DNA of 64,000 bases, taken from the NCBI GenBank assembly GCA_001464385.1, contig LNFB01000345.1:1-64000 (forward strand), written 5' to 3'. The stretch is from Deltaproteobacteria bacterium Ga0077550. Its GTDB lineage: Bacteria; Myxococcota_A; Polyangia; Nannocystales; Nannocystaceae. This document shows positions 8,813 through 16,261 of this stretch, piece by piece. Each line of letters begins with the position of its first letter. Position 1 is the stretch's first letter. The notes beneath the pieces were generated by a model. It was not told where the DNA came from, did no database searches, and saw only the letters and a list, made by a program, of their open reading frames with translations. The position numbers were made by a program, and so were the translations under genes.

Positions 8813-8818
8813 TACACT
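8813..8818 (+). promoter_or_regulatory. Candidate -10 box, short-leader promoter
   Basis: TACACT, 6 bases before the ATG at 8825; with the preceding TG-C it resembles an extended -10. Confidence 0.45.
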
Positions 8819-8824
8819 CCCCGC

Positions 8825-9001
8825 ATGGGCGAGACCGTCGTGACGCAGTGTCCCTGGTGCGGCGAGTCGCTCGAGGTGTGGGTCGAGCGCGACGGCGTGG
8901 GCTCGCTGCTGCAGGACTGCGACGTGTGCTGTCGGCCGGTGGTCGTGCAGGTCGACTGGGACGACGAGCGCGGGCCGAGCGCCGTCGCCGTCCGCGAGTG
9001 A
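8825..9001 (+). CDS. CPXCG-motif Cys-rich zinc-ribbon protein
   Basis: 58 residues. It contains CPWCG near the N-terminus and DCDVCCRP 20 residues later, followed by an alternating beta strand (VVVQVDWDDE). This is the signature of the small CPXCG family, in which two Cys pairs are expected to bind zinc in a ribbon fold. The product is cytoplasmic (no signal). Members are widespread in proteobacteria and myxobacteria, usually as single genes of about 60 residues, so the length is normal. TACACT lies 6 bases upstream of the ATG. Function of the family is not established; nucleic-acid or protein binding is a guess. Confidence 0.85.
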   Translation: MGETVVTQCPWCGESLEVWVERDGVGSLLQDCDVCCRPVVVQVDWDDERGPSAVAVRE

Positions 9002-9038
9002 GACGATCGGGCGATCGCGGCCACTTCACGACAGGCCG

Positions 9039-9896
9039 CTACGGCCGCGAGCCGTCGACGCGGTAGCGCGCCAGATCGACGTGGATGTGGTTGCGGTGCG
9101 CGCTGTCGAAGAACGGCGTCACCACCACCGAGAACACCGCCTCGTCGAAGAGCCGATTGGCGAGCGTGCGCAGGAACCGGGACTTGGCGTCGGTGGGCTC
9201 GGCCTGGTCGGGTCGGAAGTGCTTCAGCACGTCGACCACCGCGCCGTTGGCCAGCGTGAACCGCCGCAGGTCGAGGCCATTGGCGTAGCTGTGCTCGCTG
9301 ACGAGATCGTACAGCGCCATGTCGCGGCAGTTGAACGTGCCGAGGTGATCGATGCCGACGATGCGGCTGCCGAACGCGCGCTCGGCCTCCTCTTGGGCGA
9401 CGCGCTCGAAGTCCGCGAGCGCCAGCGCCATCGTGCACGTCAGCAGCGGTGAGCTGCTGTACTTGATCGACCCCGGGCCACGACGCACGCGCACGACCTG
9501 CTTCGCGCCGCAGCGCGGGATGCCGTCGACCTCGCGGCTGGTGCCGATGCGCGCCGGCTTGAACGTGACGCCCGCCTCGCGCAGCCGCGCCTCGCAGTCG
9601 ACCAGCGGCGCGGGTGGGCCCGGCTCGGCGTCGTTGTCGGGATCGACATCGGCGTGGGCGAAGCGTGCGGGCGCGACGGGCTCCGGCGTGACGGGCTCGG
9701 GCGCGACCGCGGGCGCGACGGGCTCGGGCGCGACGACCTCAGGCGCGGCGATCGATGGCGACGCGACCATGGGCGGCGATGGAGCGCCGGGCGTCGCCGC
9801 GGCCGGCACGGGCGGCGGAGCCCCGCACGCCGCGAGCCCCACGAGCAGCGCCCAGGATCGACGCCGACTCCGAGTGCCGCGAATGCGAGACGTCAT
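9039..9896 (-). CDS. Extensin-like C-terminal domain lipoprotein
   Basis: 285 residues. The signal ends in lipobox GLAAC. A long Pro/Val/Ala/Glu linker with repeated PEPVAP units (residues 25-85) may span the periplasm or wall. From about residue 100 the sequence matches the bacterial extensin-like C-terminal domain: a CEARLREAGV start, a central CTMALALADF, GTFNCRDM and a terminal HRNHIHVDLARY. The conserved Cys residues (C100, C125, C152 and C189 by rough count) fit paired disulphides, and the H-x-H-x-D end resembles metal ligands of LAS-type peptidases. The ATG overlaps the stop of the upstream gene by four bases (ATGA), indicating translational coupling. Probably a cell-wall-associated protein. 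Confidence 0.88.
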   Translation of the reverse strand: MTSRIRGTRSRRRSWALLVGLAACGAPPPVPAAATPGAPSPPMVASPSIAAPEVVAPEPVAPAVAPEPVTPEPVAPARFAHADVDPDNDAEPGPPAPLVDCEARLREAGVTFKPARIGTSREVDGIPRCGAKQVVRVRRGPGSIKYSSSPLLTCTMALALADFERVAQEEAERAFGSRIVGIDHLGTFNCRDMALYDLVSEHSYANGLDLRRFTLANGAVVDVLKHFRPDQAEPTDAKSRFLRTLANRLFDEAVFSVVVTPFFDSAHRNHIHVDLARYRVDGSRP

Positions 9897-10651
9897 GGGG
9901 TGATCGCATCATACACCGGCTCGAGCAGATCGATCCCGCACTGCAGCTCGCTGCACCAGTCGAGGAACTGCCCGACCATGGGGCCGCGGAACAGCGCGCC
10001 GTGCTGCGGCGCGATCACCTGGATGTCGAAGCGCCGCACCATCCGCGCCCACGCGCGCATCGCCTGGCCCGACGCCATGTAGCGCCGGTGGAATCCCTCC
10101 ATGTACTGGACGTGCGCGGCGAAGTCCGGCACCTCGACGTAGTCCATGCCCAGCGACGCGCCGAGATCGCCCGAGTAGAGGATCTTCGAGACCGGGTCGT
10201 AGACGTGGAAATTGCCGCACGAGTGGAGGAAGTGCGCCGGCAGGATCCGCAGCGGCGAGCCGTCGAGCTCGAGCACCATGCGCTCGTCCGGGATCCCCTT
10301 CAGTCGCTGCTCGACGAAGCGATCGAGCCCGAAGTGCGGCACGAAGCGCGTCCACAGCTCCGACACGTACGCGTCGGCGTCGGTGGTCATCAGCCAGCCG
10401 TTGGTGGCGGCGACGACGTCGGGATCCTGATGCGACAGGAACACGTACTTCAGCGTCGCGCCCTTGCCGAGCAGCGCCATCGTCTCGGCGAGCACCTTGT
10501 TGTAGACCTTGTGCCCGCCTGGATCGAGGATCATCGCGGTGGTGCCGTGGACGATGAGGTGCTGGTTCGCCTGCACCGCGAGCCCGTGGCCGAAGTCCTC
10601 GATGAGGATGTTGCGATGCGGACCCGAGTCGTAGAGAACCGTGTTGGGCAT
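9893..10651 (-). CDS. Metallo-beta-lactamase-fold di-iron (ODP/FprA-like) oxygen-binding protein
   Basis: 252 residues, no signal. This is the beta-lactamase-like di-iron domain found in flavodiiron proteins and ODP sensors: an N-terminal MPNTVLYDSG, a metal motif SHQDPD (H-x-D variant) near residue 100, HFLHSCGNFHVYD around residue 165, YSGDLGASLG as the Asp ligand region, and APQHGALF with the last His. No flavodoxin domain follows, so it is the stand-alone form. Known relatives reduce O2/NO or sense redox state. The start ATG has AGGAG 9 bases upstream and a TATCCT box farther back, a normal leader unlike many genes here. It is translationally coupled to the extensin-like gene, an odd partner. 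Confidence 0.88.
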   Translation of the reverse strand: MPNTVLYDSGPHRNILIEDFGHGLAVQANQHLIVHGTTAMILDPGGHKVYNKVLAETMALLGKGATLKYVFLSHQDPDVVAATNGWLMTTDADAYVSELWTRFVPHFGLDRFVEQRLKGIPDERMVLELDGSPLRILPAHFLHSCGNFHVYDPVSKILYSGDLGASLGMDYVEVPDFAAHVQYMEGFHRRYMASGQAMRAWARMVRRFDIQVIAPQHGALFRGPMVGQFLDWCSELQCGIDLLEPVYDAITP

Positions 10652-10675
10652 GGTCGTGTCACTCCTGTCGGATCC

Positions 10676-10681
10676 AGGATA
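10676..10681 (-). promoter_or_regulatory. Candidate -10 box for the di-iron protein/extensin-like operon
   Basis: TATCCT on the minus strand, 24 bases before the ATG at 10651. The leader contains AGGAG at a normal ribosome-binding distance. Confidence 0.4.
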
Positions 10682-10803
10682 GGAGCCCCGCATGCGTCGC
10701 GGCCGCAGTGCAAGCCCGCTGCTGTTGCGCGTTCGGCCCCACCTCGGCCGCCGTGGGGCCCACCGGGCCATGTTCGGCCCGCACCCGTGTGCGTGTAACG
10801 AAG

Positions 10804-10825
10804 CCCCCCGAGCGGTGACTGGGGG
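10804..10825 (+). promoter_or_regulatory. Possible hairpin over the ribosome-binding site
   Basis: CCCCCC (10804-10809) can pair with GGGGG (10821-10825), and the latter is the only Shine-Dalgarno-like sequence before the ATG at 10831. An 11-base loop separates them. The stem would mask ribosome binding; no further conserved structure is visible. Confidence 0.3.
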
Positions 10826-10830
10826 TCGAC

Positions 10831-11592
10831 ATGACACGAACACTGACGCTCTCGACGCTTGGCGCCGCTCTCTTCCTCACCGCGGGCGTCGCCCGTGCCA
10901 ACGACACCGACCGTGCTGCCTGCGAAGCGGCGAGCGAAGGCGACGCGTGCGTGCGCCACACCGGCGATGCGGGCACCTGCATCCCCGACGACAGCGATCC
11001 CTCGGTGCTCACCTGCGAGGACGGGCCCGACGACGGCACGAGCGGCAGCACCGACGACAACGGCGGCACCGACGACAACGGCGGCACCGACGACAACGGC
11101 GGCACCGACGACAACGGCGGCGGCGCGGACGACGGTGACGACGCGGCGTGCGTCGGACTGCAGGAGGGCGAGGCCTGCGTTCGCGCCGACGGCTCGGACG
11201 GCAGCTGCGTCCCCGACGTCAGCGGCGATGGATCGCTCGAGTGTGAGGACGGCCCCGGCGGCGCGGACGACAACGGTGGCGGCGCGGATGACAACGGCGG
11301 CGGCGGTGTCGACGACAACGGCGGCAACCAGATCGCCTGCGACGCCCTCGACCTCGGCGACGACTGCACCCGCGTCGACGGCAGCGCCGGCACCTGCGTC
11401 GCCGACGACAGCGACCCCGGCATGCTCGAGTGCGAGGACGAGGCCACCGCGGTGATGAGCGGCGCCTCCGAGGACGCCAGCACCAGCGGCGACAACCTCA
11501 ACATCTCGTGCAGCGTGGCCCCGACCCGCGCGCCCTCGGCGATGCTCGCGTTCCTCGTGCTCGCGGGCCTGGTCCGCCGCCGACGGGGGTGA
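10831..11592 (+). CDS. Secreted repeat protein with MYXO-CTERM-like tail
   Basis: 253 residues. A classical (non-lipid) signal peptide ends at VARA-ND. Three copies of a Cys module follow, each with the pattern GDxCxRxDGSAGTCxxDxSDPxxLxCED, separated by Asp/Asn/Gly repeats (DDNGGT four times, then DDNGGG). The C-terminus is CSVAPTRAPSA, a hydrophobic helix, then RRRRG. That is the tripartite Cys-Pro / helix / Arg-cluster layout of MYXO-CTERM sorting signals, which are processed by a myxosortase so that the protein ends up at the cell surface. The start has GGGGG 5 bases upstream. Inference: surface-anchored Cys-repeat protein. Confidence 0.85.
   Translation: MTRTLTLSTLGAALFLTAGVARANDTDRAACEAASEGDACVRHTGDAGTCIPDDSDPSVLTCEDGPDDGTSGSTDDNGGTDDNGGTDDNGGTDDNGGGADDGDDAACVGLQEGEACVRADGSDGSCVPDVSGDGSLECEDGPGGADDNGGGADDNGGGGVDDNGGNQIACDALDLGDDCTRVDGSAGTCVADDSDPGMLECEDEATAVMSGASEDASTSGDNLNISCSVAPTRAPSAMLAFLVLAGLVRRRRG
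11053..11121. repeat. 18-base tandem repeat in coding sequence
   Basis: The unit GACGACAACGGCGGCACC occurs almost four times, encoding DDNGGT in the MYXO-CTERM protein. Related units recur at about 11260-11325. Confidence 0.8.
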
Positions 11593-11610
11593 GCGCGGGC
11601 GCAGGCATGA

Positions 11611-11637
11611 GAATCCTGAAGCTACGCCCTAGGATTC
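11611..11637. other. Inverted repeat after the MYXO-CTERM gene
   Basis: GAATCCT (11611-11617) and AGGATTC (11631-11637) are perfect complements around a 13-base loop, 19 bases past the stop at 11592. No U tract follows. It may stabilise the 3' end or be a binding site. The rest of 11593-11781 holds nothing I can support. Confidence 0.35.
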
Positions 11638-11781
11638 CCACGCCTCGGGCAGGACGCCCGAGACGCCGACACTCCGGTGGAAGTGCGCGAGCCCCATGTC
11701 TGACCCCCGCCAGGGTAGCGGCTGCGGAGTCACGACGCACCGCCCGTGGCGGGTTTCCCTGCCGACGGCGCATGGGGGATC

Positions 11782-14061
11782 ATGCCCCGTCGACCCGCCA
11801 TGCCTGCCCCGCGCCCGCTCGCGATCCTCGGTGCCCTCGGGCTCGCCTGCGCCGGCGATCCCTCCGCGTCGACCCCGGGCACCGGCAGCACCGGTGAAAC
11901 GCCCAGCACCACGGGCGTCGGCGTCGACCCGAGCACCTCCGATCCCGACAGCACCGGCGTGACCTCGAGCGGCGCCGCGGACAGCACCGGCACCGTCATC
12001 GAGCCACCGGCGCTCGCCACCGTGCACCCGAGCATCGTCGATCCCCTCGGCGGCTCGACCATCGTGATCCGCGGCGAGCACCTGCTCGGCACCGATCGCG
12101 TGTGGGTCGGCGGCGTCGAGGCGACAATCCTCGCGATCGTCGACGACACCGAGCTGCGCGCGCGCACCTCCGCCGTCGCACCCGGCCCCGGCCTCGACGT
12201 CACGATCGAGCGCGACGGACTCGAGGCCACGCTGCCCGACGCCCTCGAGGCGTGGAGCCCCGCCGAGCTCCCCGGCGCGCGGCTGTTCGACGCGGCCCAC
12301 GGCGTGCAGACCGAAGAGGCCGTCACCACCTACGCGTGGCACCGACTCACCGCAACCATCGCCGACGACTGGCGCGTGCGCGACGGCAACACCACCACGT
12401 GGCTGCCCGCGACCGAGCGCTACTGGATGGTCGCGGGATGGAACGGCCTGCAGGAGCCCGAGGGCTTCAGCATGGTGCCGCCCGACACGGTCTACCCGCC
12501 GCAGAACACCACCGACGAGGTGTGGTCGAGTCCCGACGGCGTGACGTGGACGCTCGAGCTGCCCCACGGCCACGGCCAGTTCGAGCGCCGCCACTCGCAC
12601 AACACCGTCGTGTGGCGCGACCGCCTGTGGATGATCGGCGGCGACACCCACCAGGGCTACTACAACCACGACGTGGTCTCGAGCGCCGACGGCGTGCAGT
12701 GGGACGTCGTGCTCGGGCCCGGCACCACGGAGCCGCCGTGGTCCGAGCGCGCGCTGCAGGCGATCGGCGTCTACGACGACAAGCTGTGGATGTTCGGGGG
12801 CCAGGATCTGCTCGGCCCGCCCGACGAGTACGTCCACCACAACGACGTGTGGAGCACCGACGACGGTGAGCACTGGACCCTCGTCGCCGCCGATGGTCCG
12901 GCCAGCGCGACGCGCCCCGCGGGCTGCGGCGTGCTCGACGGGCTCGTCGAGTTCCAGGGCGAGCTGTGGCTGGTCGGCTGCGCCCGCGAGCGCGAGGACG
13001 CCGTCGGTCACTCGATGTCGAACGAGGTGTGGTCGACGACCGATGGCGTCACGTGGACGCTGCACGCCGAGCCGCCGTGGGTCGGCAAGATCTGGCCCAA
13101 CGTCGTGGTCTGGGACGACCGGCTGTGGATCCTGTTCGGCTACACCTACGGCGATCCGGCCAACGGCTGGTCCGCGGGCAACGCCAACGAGGTCTGGTAC
13201 TCCGACGACGGCGAGACCTGGCGCTCGCTGCCCGTCGACTCGCCGCAGCCGGGCTCGCACGCGCAGGGCATCGCGGTCACCGAGGACGCGCTGCTGTACG
13301 CGGGCGGCAACTACTCGTTCGGGTTCGGCGACGGCGTCGACAAGTCGGTGTGGACGTTGGTGCCGCACCGCGGCGAGGCCGTGCGCGCGTGGACCGACCG
13401 CGGCGCGGAGGCTCGTACCGTCACCGCGGAGCTCGACGACGCGCGGCCCAACCGCGTCGACGACGGCCTCGGCGACGGGATCCCCGGCCTCGTGTTCGAC
13501 GGCTCGAACTCGGTGCTGCAGCTCGACGCGCCCGACGAGCAAGCCGACGGTCGCTCGGTGTTCTGGGTCGCGCGCGCGCCGTTCGTGCCGCGGCCGTGGG
13601 GCTGGATCGAGACGTTCGATCCCGTCGGCACGATCGTCGGCGGCCCGGGACCCGCGGGCGTGCCGGTCAGCTCGGTGGGCCTGAGCGACGGGCAGATCGT
13701 CACGATGAACCTCGAGCCCGAGCCCGGACCGAAGGGCGGGCTCGTGTACACGCGCATCGCCGCGGGCGAGGGCCTGCAGGAGGCCGAGGGCGACGTGCGC
13801 TTCGCCGGCATGACGCACGCGACCGACGGCGCGATGCAGGCGTGGATCGGCGGCGAGGCGATCGCGACCGAGGGCGCCGCGGGCTACGGGACACCGCGGC
13901 TGTGGTCGCGGATCGGCGGTGGCAGCGACGGCAGTTACTACGGCGCGAACTCGCGGTTCGCCGGGACGCTGGGCGCGGTGATCGTGCTGCCGTCGGTCGC
14001 GGATGCGGAGGTGGTGGCACGCATGCACGCGTGGGCGCAGGGACGCTTCGGCGCGCCGTAG
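11782..14061 (+). CDS. Lipoprotein with IPT/TIG domain, Kelch-like propeller and LamG-like C-terminus
   Basis: 759 residues. The lipobox LGLAC lies behind a PAPRPLAILGA signal; the ATG at 11782 has GGGGGA just upstream, while the ATG at 11800 would also serve. A Thr/Ser linker leads to an IPT/TIG fold at about residues 68-145 (VHPSIVDPLGGSTIVIRGEHL). Residues 170-530 contain about six repeats built on VWSSPDGVTWTLE / VWSTTDGVTWTLH / WYSDDGETWRSL, alternating with DRLWMIGG-like strands: a Kelch or sialidase-type propeller. The last 200 residues (LVFDGSNSVLQLDAP ... MHAWAQGRFG) look like a laminin-G/concanavalin-type lectin domain. Likely a surface adhesin or sugar-binding protein. Confidence 0.87.
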   Translation: MPRRPAMPAPRPLAILGALGLACAGDPSASTPGTGSTGETPSTTGVGVDPSTSDPDSTGVTSSGAADSTGTVIEPPALATVHPSIVDPLGGSTIVIRGEHLLGTDRVWVGGVEATILAIVDDTELRARTSAVAPGPGLDVTIERDGLEATLPDALEAWSPAELPGARLFDAAHGVQTEEAVTTYAWHRLTATIADDWRVRDGNTTTWLPATERYWMVAGWNGLQEPEGFSMVPPDTVYPPQNTTDEVWSSPDGVTWTLELPHGHGQFERRHSHNTVVWRDRLWMIGGDTHQGYYNHDVVSSADGVQWDVVLGPGTTEPPWSERALQAIGVYDDKLWMFGGQDLLGPPDEYVHHNDVWSTDDGEHWTLVAADGPASATRPAGCGVLDGLVEFQGELWLVGCAREREDAVGHSMSNEVWSTTDGVTWTLHAEPPWVGKIWPNVVVWDDRLWILFGYTYGDPANGWSAGNANEVWYSDDGETWRSLPVDSPQPGSHAQGIAVTEDALLYAGGNYSFGFGDGVDKSVWTLVPHRGEAVRAWTDRGAEARTVTAELDDARPNRVDDGLGDGIPGLVFDGSNSVLQLDAPDEQADGRSVFWVARAPFVPRPWGWIETFDPVGTIVGGPGPAGVPVSSVGLSDGQIVTMNLEPEPGPKGGLVYTRIAAGEGLQEAEGDVRFAGMTHATDGAMQAWIGGEAIATEGAAGYGTPRLWSRIGGGSDGSYYGANSRFAGTLGAVIVLPSVADAEVVARMHAWAQGRFGAP

Positions 14062-14099
14062 CGCCCGCGACTCGGGCAAGATGCGCGCGGGGATCGTCG

Positions 14100-14654
14100 A
14101 TGACCGCACCGCTCTCGCTCCGCACCCGGCGCCTCGTGCTGCGCCCCCTGCTCCCCGGCGACGCACCCGCGCTCGTCGCCTATCGCGACCTCCCCGAGGT
14201 GGCGCGCTACCAGTCGTGGACGTCGTTCGATCTCGACACCGCGACGCGCTTCGTCGCGCGCCAGGCCGACGTGATCCCCGACACCCCCGGGTCGTGGCTT
14301 CAGCTCGCGGTCGTGCTCGCCGCGACGGACGAGATCGTGGGGGACGTCGGTCTGCACTTCCGCGCCGACGATCCGCAGCAGATGGAGCTGGGGATCACGC
14401 TCGCGCCCGCGCACCAGGGCGTCGGCCTCGGGCGCGAGGCGATCGAGGCGCTCCTCGGCTACGCCTTCGGGACGCTGGGCAAGCACCGCGTCATCGCCAT
14501 CACCGACGCGGACAACGACGCGGCCGCGCGGCTCTTCGAGCGCGTGGGCCTCCGCCGCGAGGCCCACTACGTCGACGCGGTGTTCTTCAAGGGCGCCTGG
14601 GGGAGCGAGTACCTGTTCGCGATGCTCCGCCGCGAGTGGCGACCGCACCCGTGA
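14100..14654 (+). CDS. GNAT-family N-acetyltransferase
   Basis: 184 residues, cytoplasmic. It starts with TRRLVLRPLLPGDAPAL, the typical opening of the RimJ/RimL-like branch. The acetyl-CoA pyrophosphate loop is seen as QGVGLGREA (Q/R-x-x-G-x-G/A) near residue 112, and the C-terminal ITDADNDAAARLFERVGLRREA is the conserved N-x-x-S/A-x-x-x-x-E/Y-k-x-G-F region. Such enzymes acetylate the N-terminal amine of proteins or small-molecule amines; the substrate cannot be read from sequence. The ATG has GGGGATC about 5 bases upstream. It sits alone, 38 bases after the TIG/propeller lipoprotein. Length is normal. Confidence 0.9.
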   Translation: MTAPLSLRTRRLVLRPLLPGDAPALVAYRDLPEVARYQSWTSFDLDTATRFVARQADVIPDTPGSWLQLAVVLAATDEIVGDVGLHFRADDPQQMELGITLAPAHQGVGLGREAIEALLGYAFGTLGKHRVIAITDADNDAAARLFERVGLRREAHYVDAVFFKGAWGSEYLFAMLRREWRPHP

Positions 14655-14685
14655 TGCGCCACCACCCGCGGGTGACCCAGGAATC

Positions 14686-15618
14686 TCACCGCGCCAGGAA
14701 GCGCACCTGGACCGCGAACGACTCGCCGCCCGGATCCCACAGCATCGTCCCCGCGTGCAACACCGAAGCCGGCACCGCGCCGCACGACTGGTCCTCCTGC
14801 GGGAAGCACTGGGTGCCGAGGCTCTCGTCGCCCAGCGAGTCGTCGTCCCAGAACGCGAGGCTCAGCACGGTCTGGGGATCGAGCGTCGCCGTCCATGGAT
14901 CGGTCCAGCTCGTGATCACCACGTCCTCGACGGTGCTCGAGGTGAAGACCGGATCGCCGCCGTAGTAGATCTCGTAGTAGACGTCGGCGAAGCAATCGCC
15001 CACGCCGTCCCAGCAGGTCGGCGTGTTGTCCTGCCATTGATCGACGACGATGTCGTAGGTCGCGGTGAACACCTCGACGCACGTCGACGAGCCGACGCTG
15101 CACACCTCGAGGTCGCCACAGTCCTCGTTGAACGCACAGCCGCCGCCGCACATCTCGACGTAGTCGCCGCAGCAATCGCCCGAGGTGGCGCAGACCGGAT
15201 CGCAGAAGCACATCGCGCTGAAGTCGGGGACCGACTCGCCGCAGTGGCCCTCGCACGAGCCGGGCTGGCCGATCGATCCGGTGTCGCCGGTGCCGGCGGA
15301 GGTGCTCGTCTCGCCGCCGTCGTCGGTGGTCTTCGCGGTGCCACCGCCCTCGCCGCTGTCGTCGGGATCGGCCGTCGGATCGCTGGCGCCGCCCAGGTCG
15401 ACGCACAGCTGCGACGCGCAGACCAACCCCGCGTCGCAGCGGCCGCCCTCGAGGCAGGGGCACGTCTCGGCCCCCGGCACGCAGCCTGCGGTCTCGCCCG
15501 CGGTGCCACCCGTGCCCGCGGTGCCGCCGGATTGCGCGCCACCACCGAAGCTCTCGCTGAAGCACCCGCCGACGAGGCAGAGCGCCACCCAGAGCGATCG
15601 CCGGGGCGAACCGAACAC
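14686..15618 (-). CDS. Lipoprotein with somatomedin-B-like Cys domain
   Basis: 310 residues from the GTG at 15618; a TTG at 15654 in frame is an alternative. The lipobox is LVGGC. A Gly/Thr linker precedes a short Cys cluster (CVPGAETCPCLEGGRCDAGLVC) and a second Asp/Gly/Thr linker. Around residue 145 lies CEGHCGES ... CFCDPVCATSGDCCGDYVEMC, whose eight cysteines match the spacing of the somatomedin-B fold (CxxxC ... CxCDxxC...gDCCxDYxxxC). The C-terminal 130 residues (YDIVVDQWQDNTPTCWD ... FAVQVRFLAR) look like a beta-sandwich, perhaps C2-like. Somatomedin-B domains are best known from animal proteins such as vitronectin, so a bacterial lipoprotein version is notable. Function unknown. Confidence 0.8.
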   Translation of the reverse strand: MFGSPRRSLWVALCLVGGCFSESFGGGAQSGGTAGTGGTAGETAGCVPGAETCPCLEGGRCDAGLVCASQLCVDLGGASDPTADPDDSGEGGGTAKTTDDGGETSTSAGTGDTGSIGQPGSCEGHCGESVPDFSAMCFCDPVCATSGDCCGDYVEMCGGGCAFNEDCGDLEVCSVGSSTCVEVFTATYDIVVDQWQDNTPTCWDGVGDCFADVYYEIYYGGDPVFTSSTVEDVVITSWTDPWTATLDPQTVLSLAFWDDDSLGDESLGTQCFPQEDQSCGAVPASVLHAGTMLWDPGGESFAVQVRFLAR

Positions 15619-15699
15619 TTGGGCGAGTTCATCACGGGCCCGCGCAGGGGTCAACGTTGCGGCGTTCGACGGGACGCGAGCCTGGCGAGCGAGCCGAAC

Positions 15700-16086
15700 T
15701 CAACGTCGCCGCCCGCAGCCGGACCCGAGCAGCGCAATCGAGCCGAGGACCGCCGCGCCGCGCAGCCCGTCGAACACCAGCGACATCCACCCGCCGTGGG
15801 CCGCACGCAGCACGGCCATCGCGATCATGAACACGCCCAGGCCGCCCGCGAGCGCGACGCTCTGCGCCGGCGCACGCGGCAACCATCGCAGCGCGAGCCC
15901 GGCGCACCACGCCGACAGGAGCGCGAGGCCGCCCGAGTCGACGGACGCGCCGTTCAGCGTGGCGAGGGTCGTCGCGTCGGCGCTCGGGAGCAGCCGCGCG
16001 ATGGGGAGCAGCAGCATGAAGCCACCGAACAGGACGTCGAGCACGAGGGACGTCATCAACACGATGCGGAAGACCGAGGTCGCCAT
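15700..16086 (-). CDS. Small four-helix membrane protein
   Basis: 128 residues. Four hydrophobic segments are visible at about residues 5-30, 47-67, 75-95 and 103-122, with a short basic tail (GCGRRR). There is no conserved catalytic motif and I do not recognise the family. Similar small proteins with four TM helices are often annotated as DoxX-like or unknown. The ATG at 16086 opens the first helix. It is divergent from the FG-GAP lipoprotein at 16262 across a 175-base intergenic region holding only a short inverted repeat (GGACA-GGA-TGTCC at 16159-16171). Probably an inner-membrane protein. Confidence 0.65.
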   Translation of the reverse strand: MATSVFRIVLMTSLVLDVLFGGFMLLLPIARLLPSADATTLATLNGASVDSGGLALLSAWCAGLALRWLPRAPAQSVALAGGLGVFMIAMAVLRAAHGGWMSLVFDGLRGAAVLGSIALLGSGCGRRR

Positions 16087-16261
16087 GGGGGTGGGTTTTG
16101 CAGACCACATGCCGCGTGCGGCGACGCGGACTTGCAGCGGTGCGCACGGCCGCCGGACGGACAGGATGTCCTCGGCATCGCGATCGCGTGCCTTCGCGGC
16201 GCGGCGCGCCCGGCTCCGCGCGGACTTGCTACCGTGCGGATCGCCCGGGGGGGCGACGACG

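Noticed and set aside
11629-14166. An 845-codon open frame on the minus strand
   Set aside because: It is antisense to the TIG/propeller lipoprotein, is rich in Arg, Ala, Gly and His, and has no recognisable motif.
16220-16245. Possible sigma-54 promoter (GG...TTGCT) before the FG-GAP lipoprotein
   Set aside because: The spacing between the GG and GC elements is 14 bases rather than the required 10.
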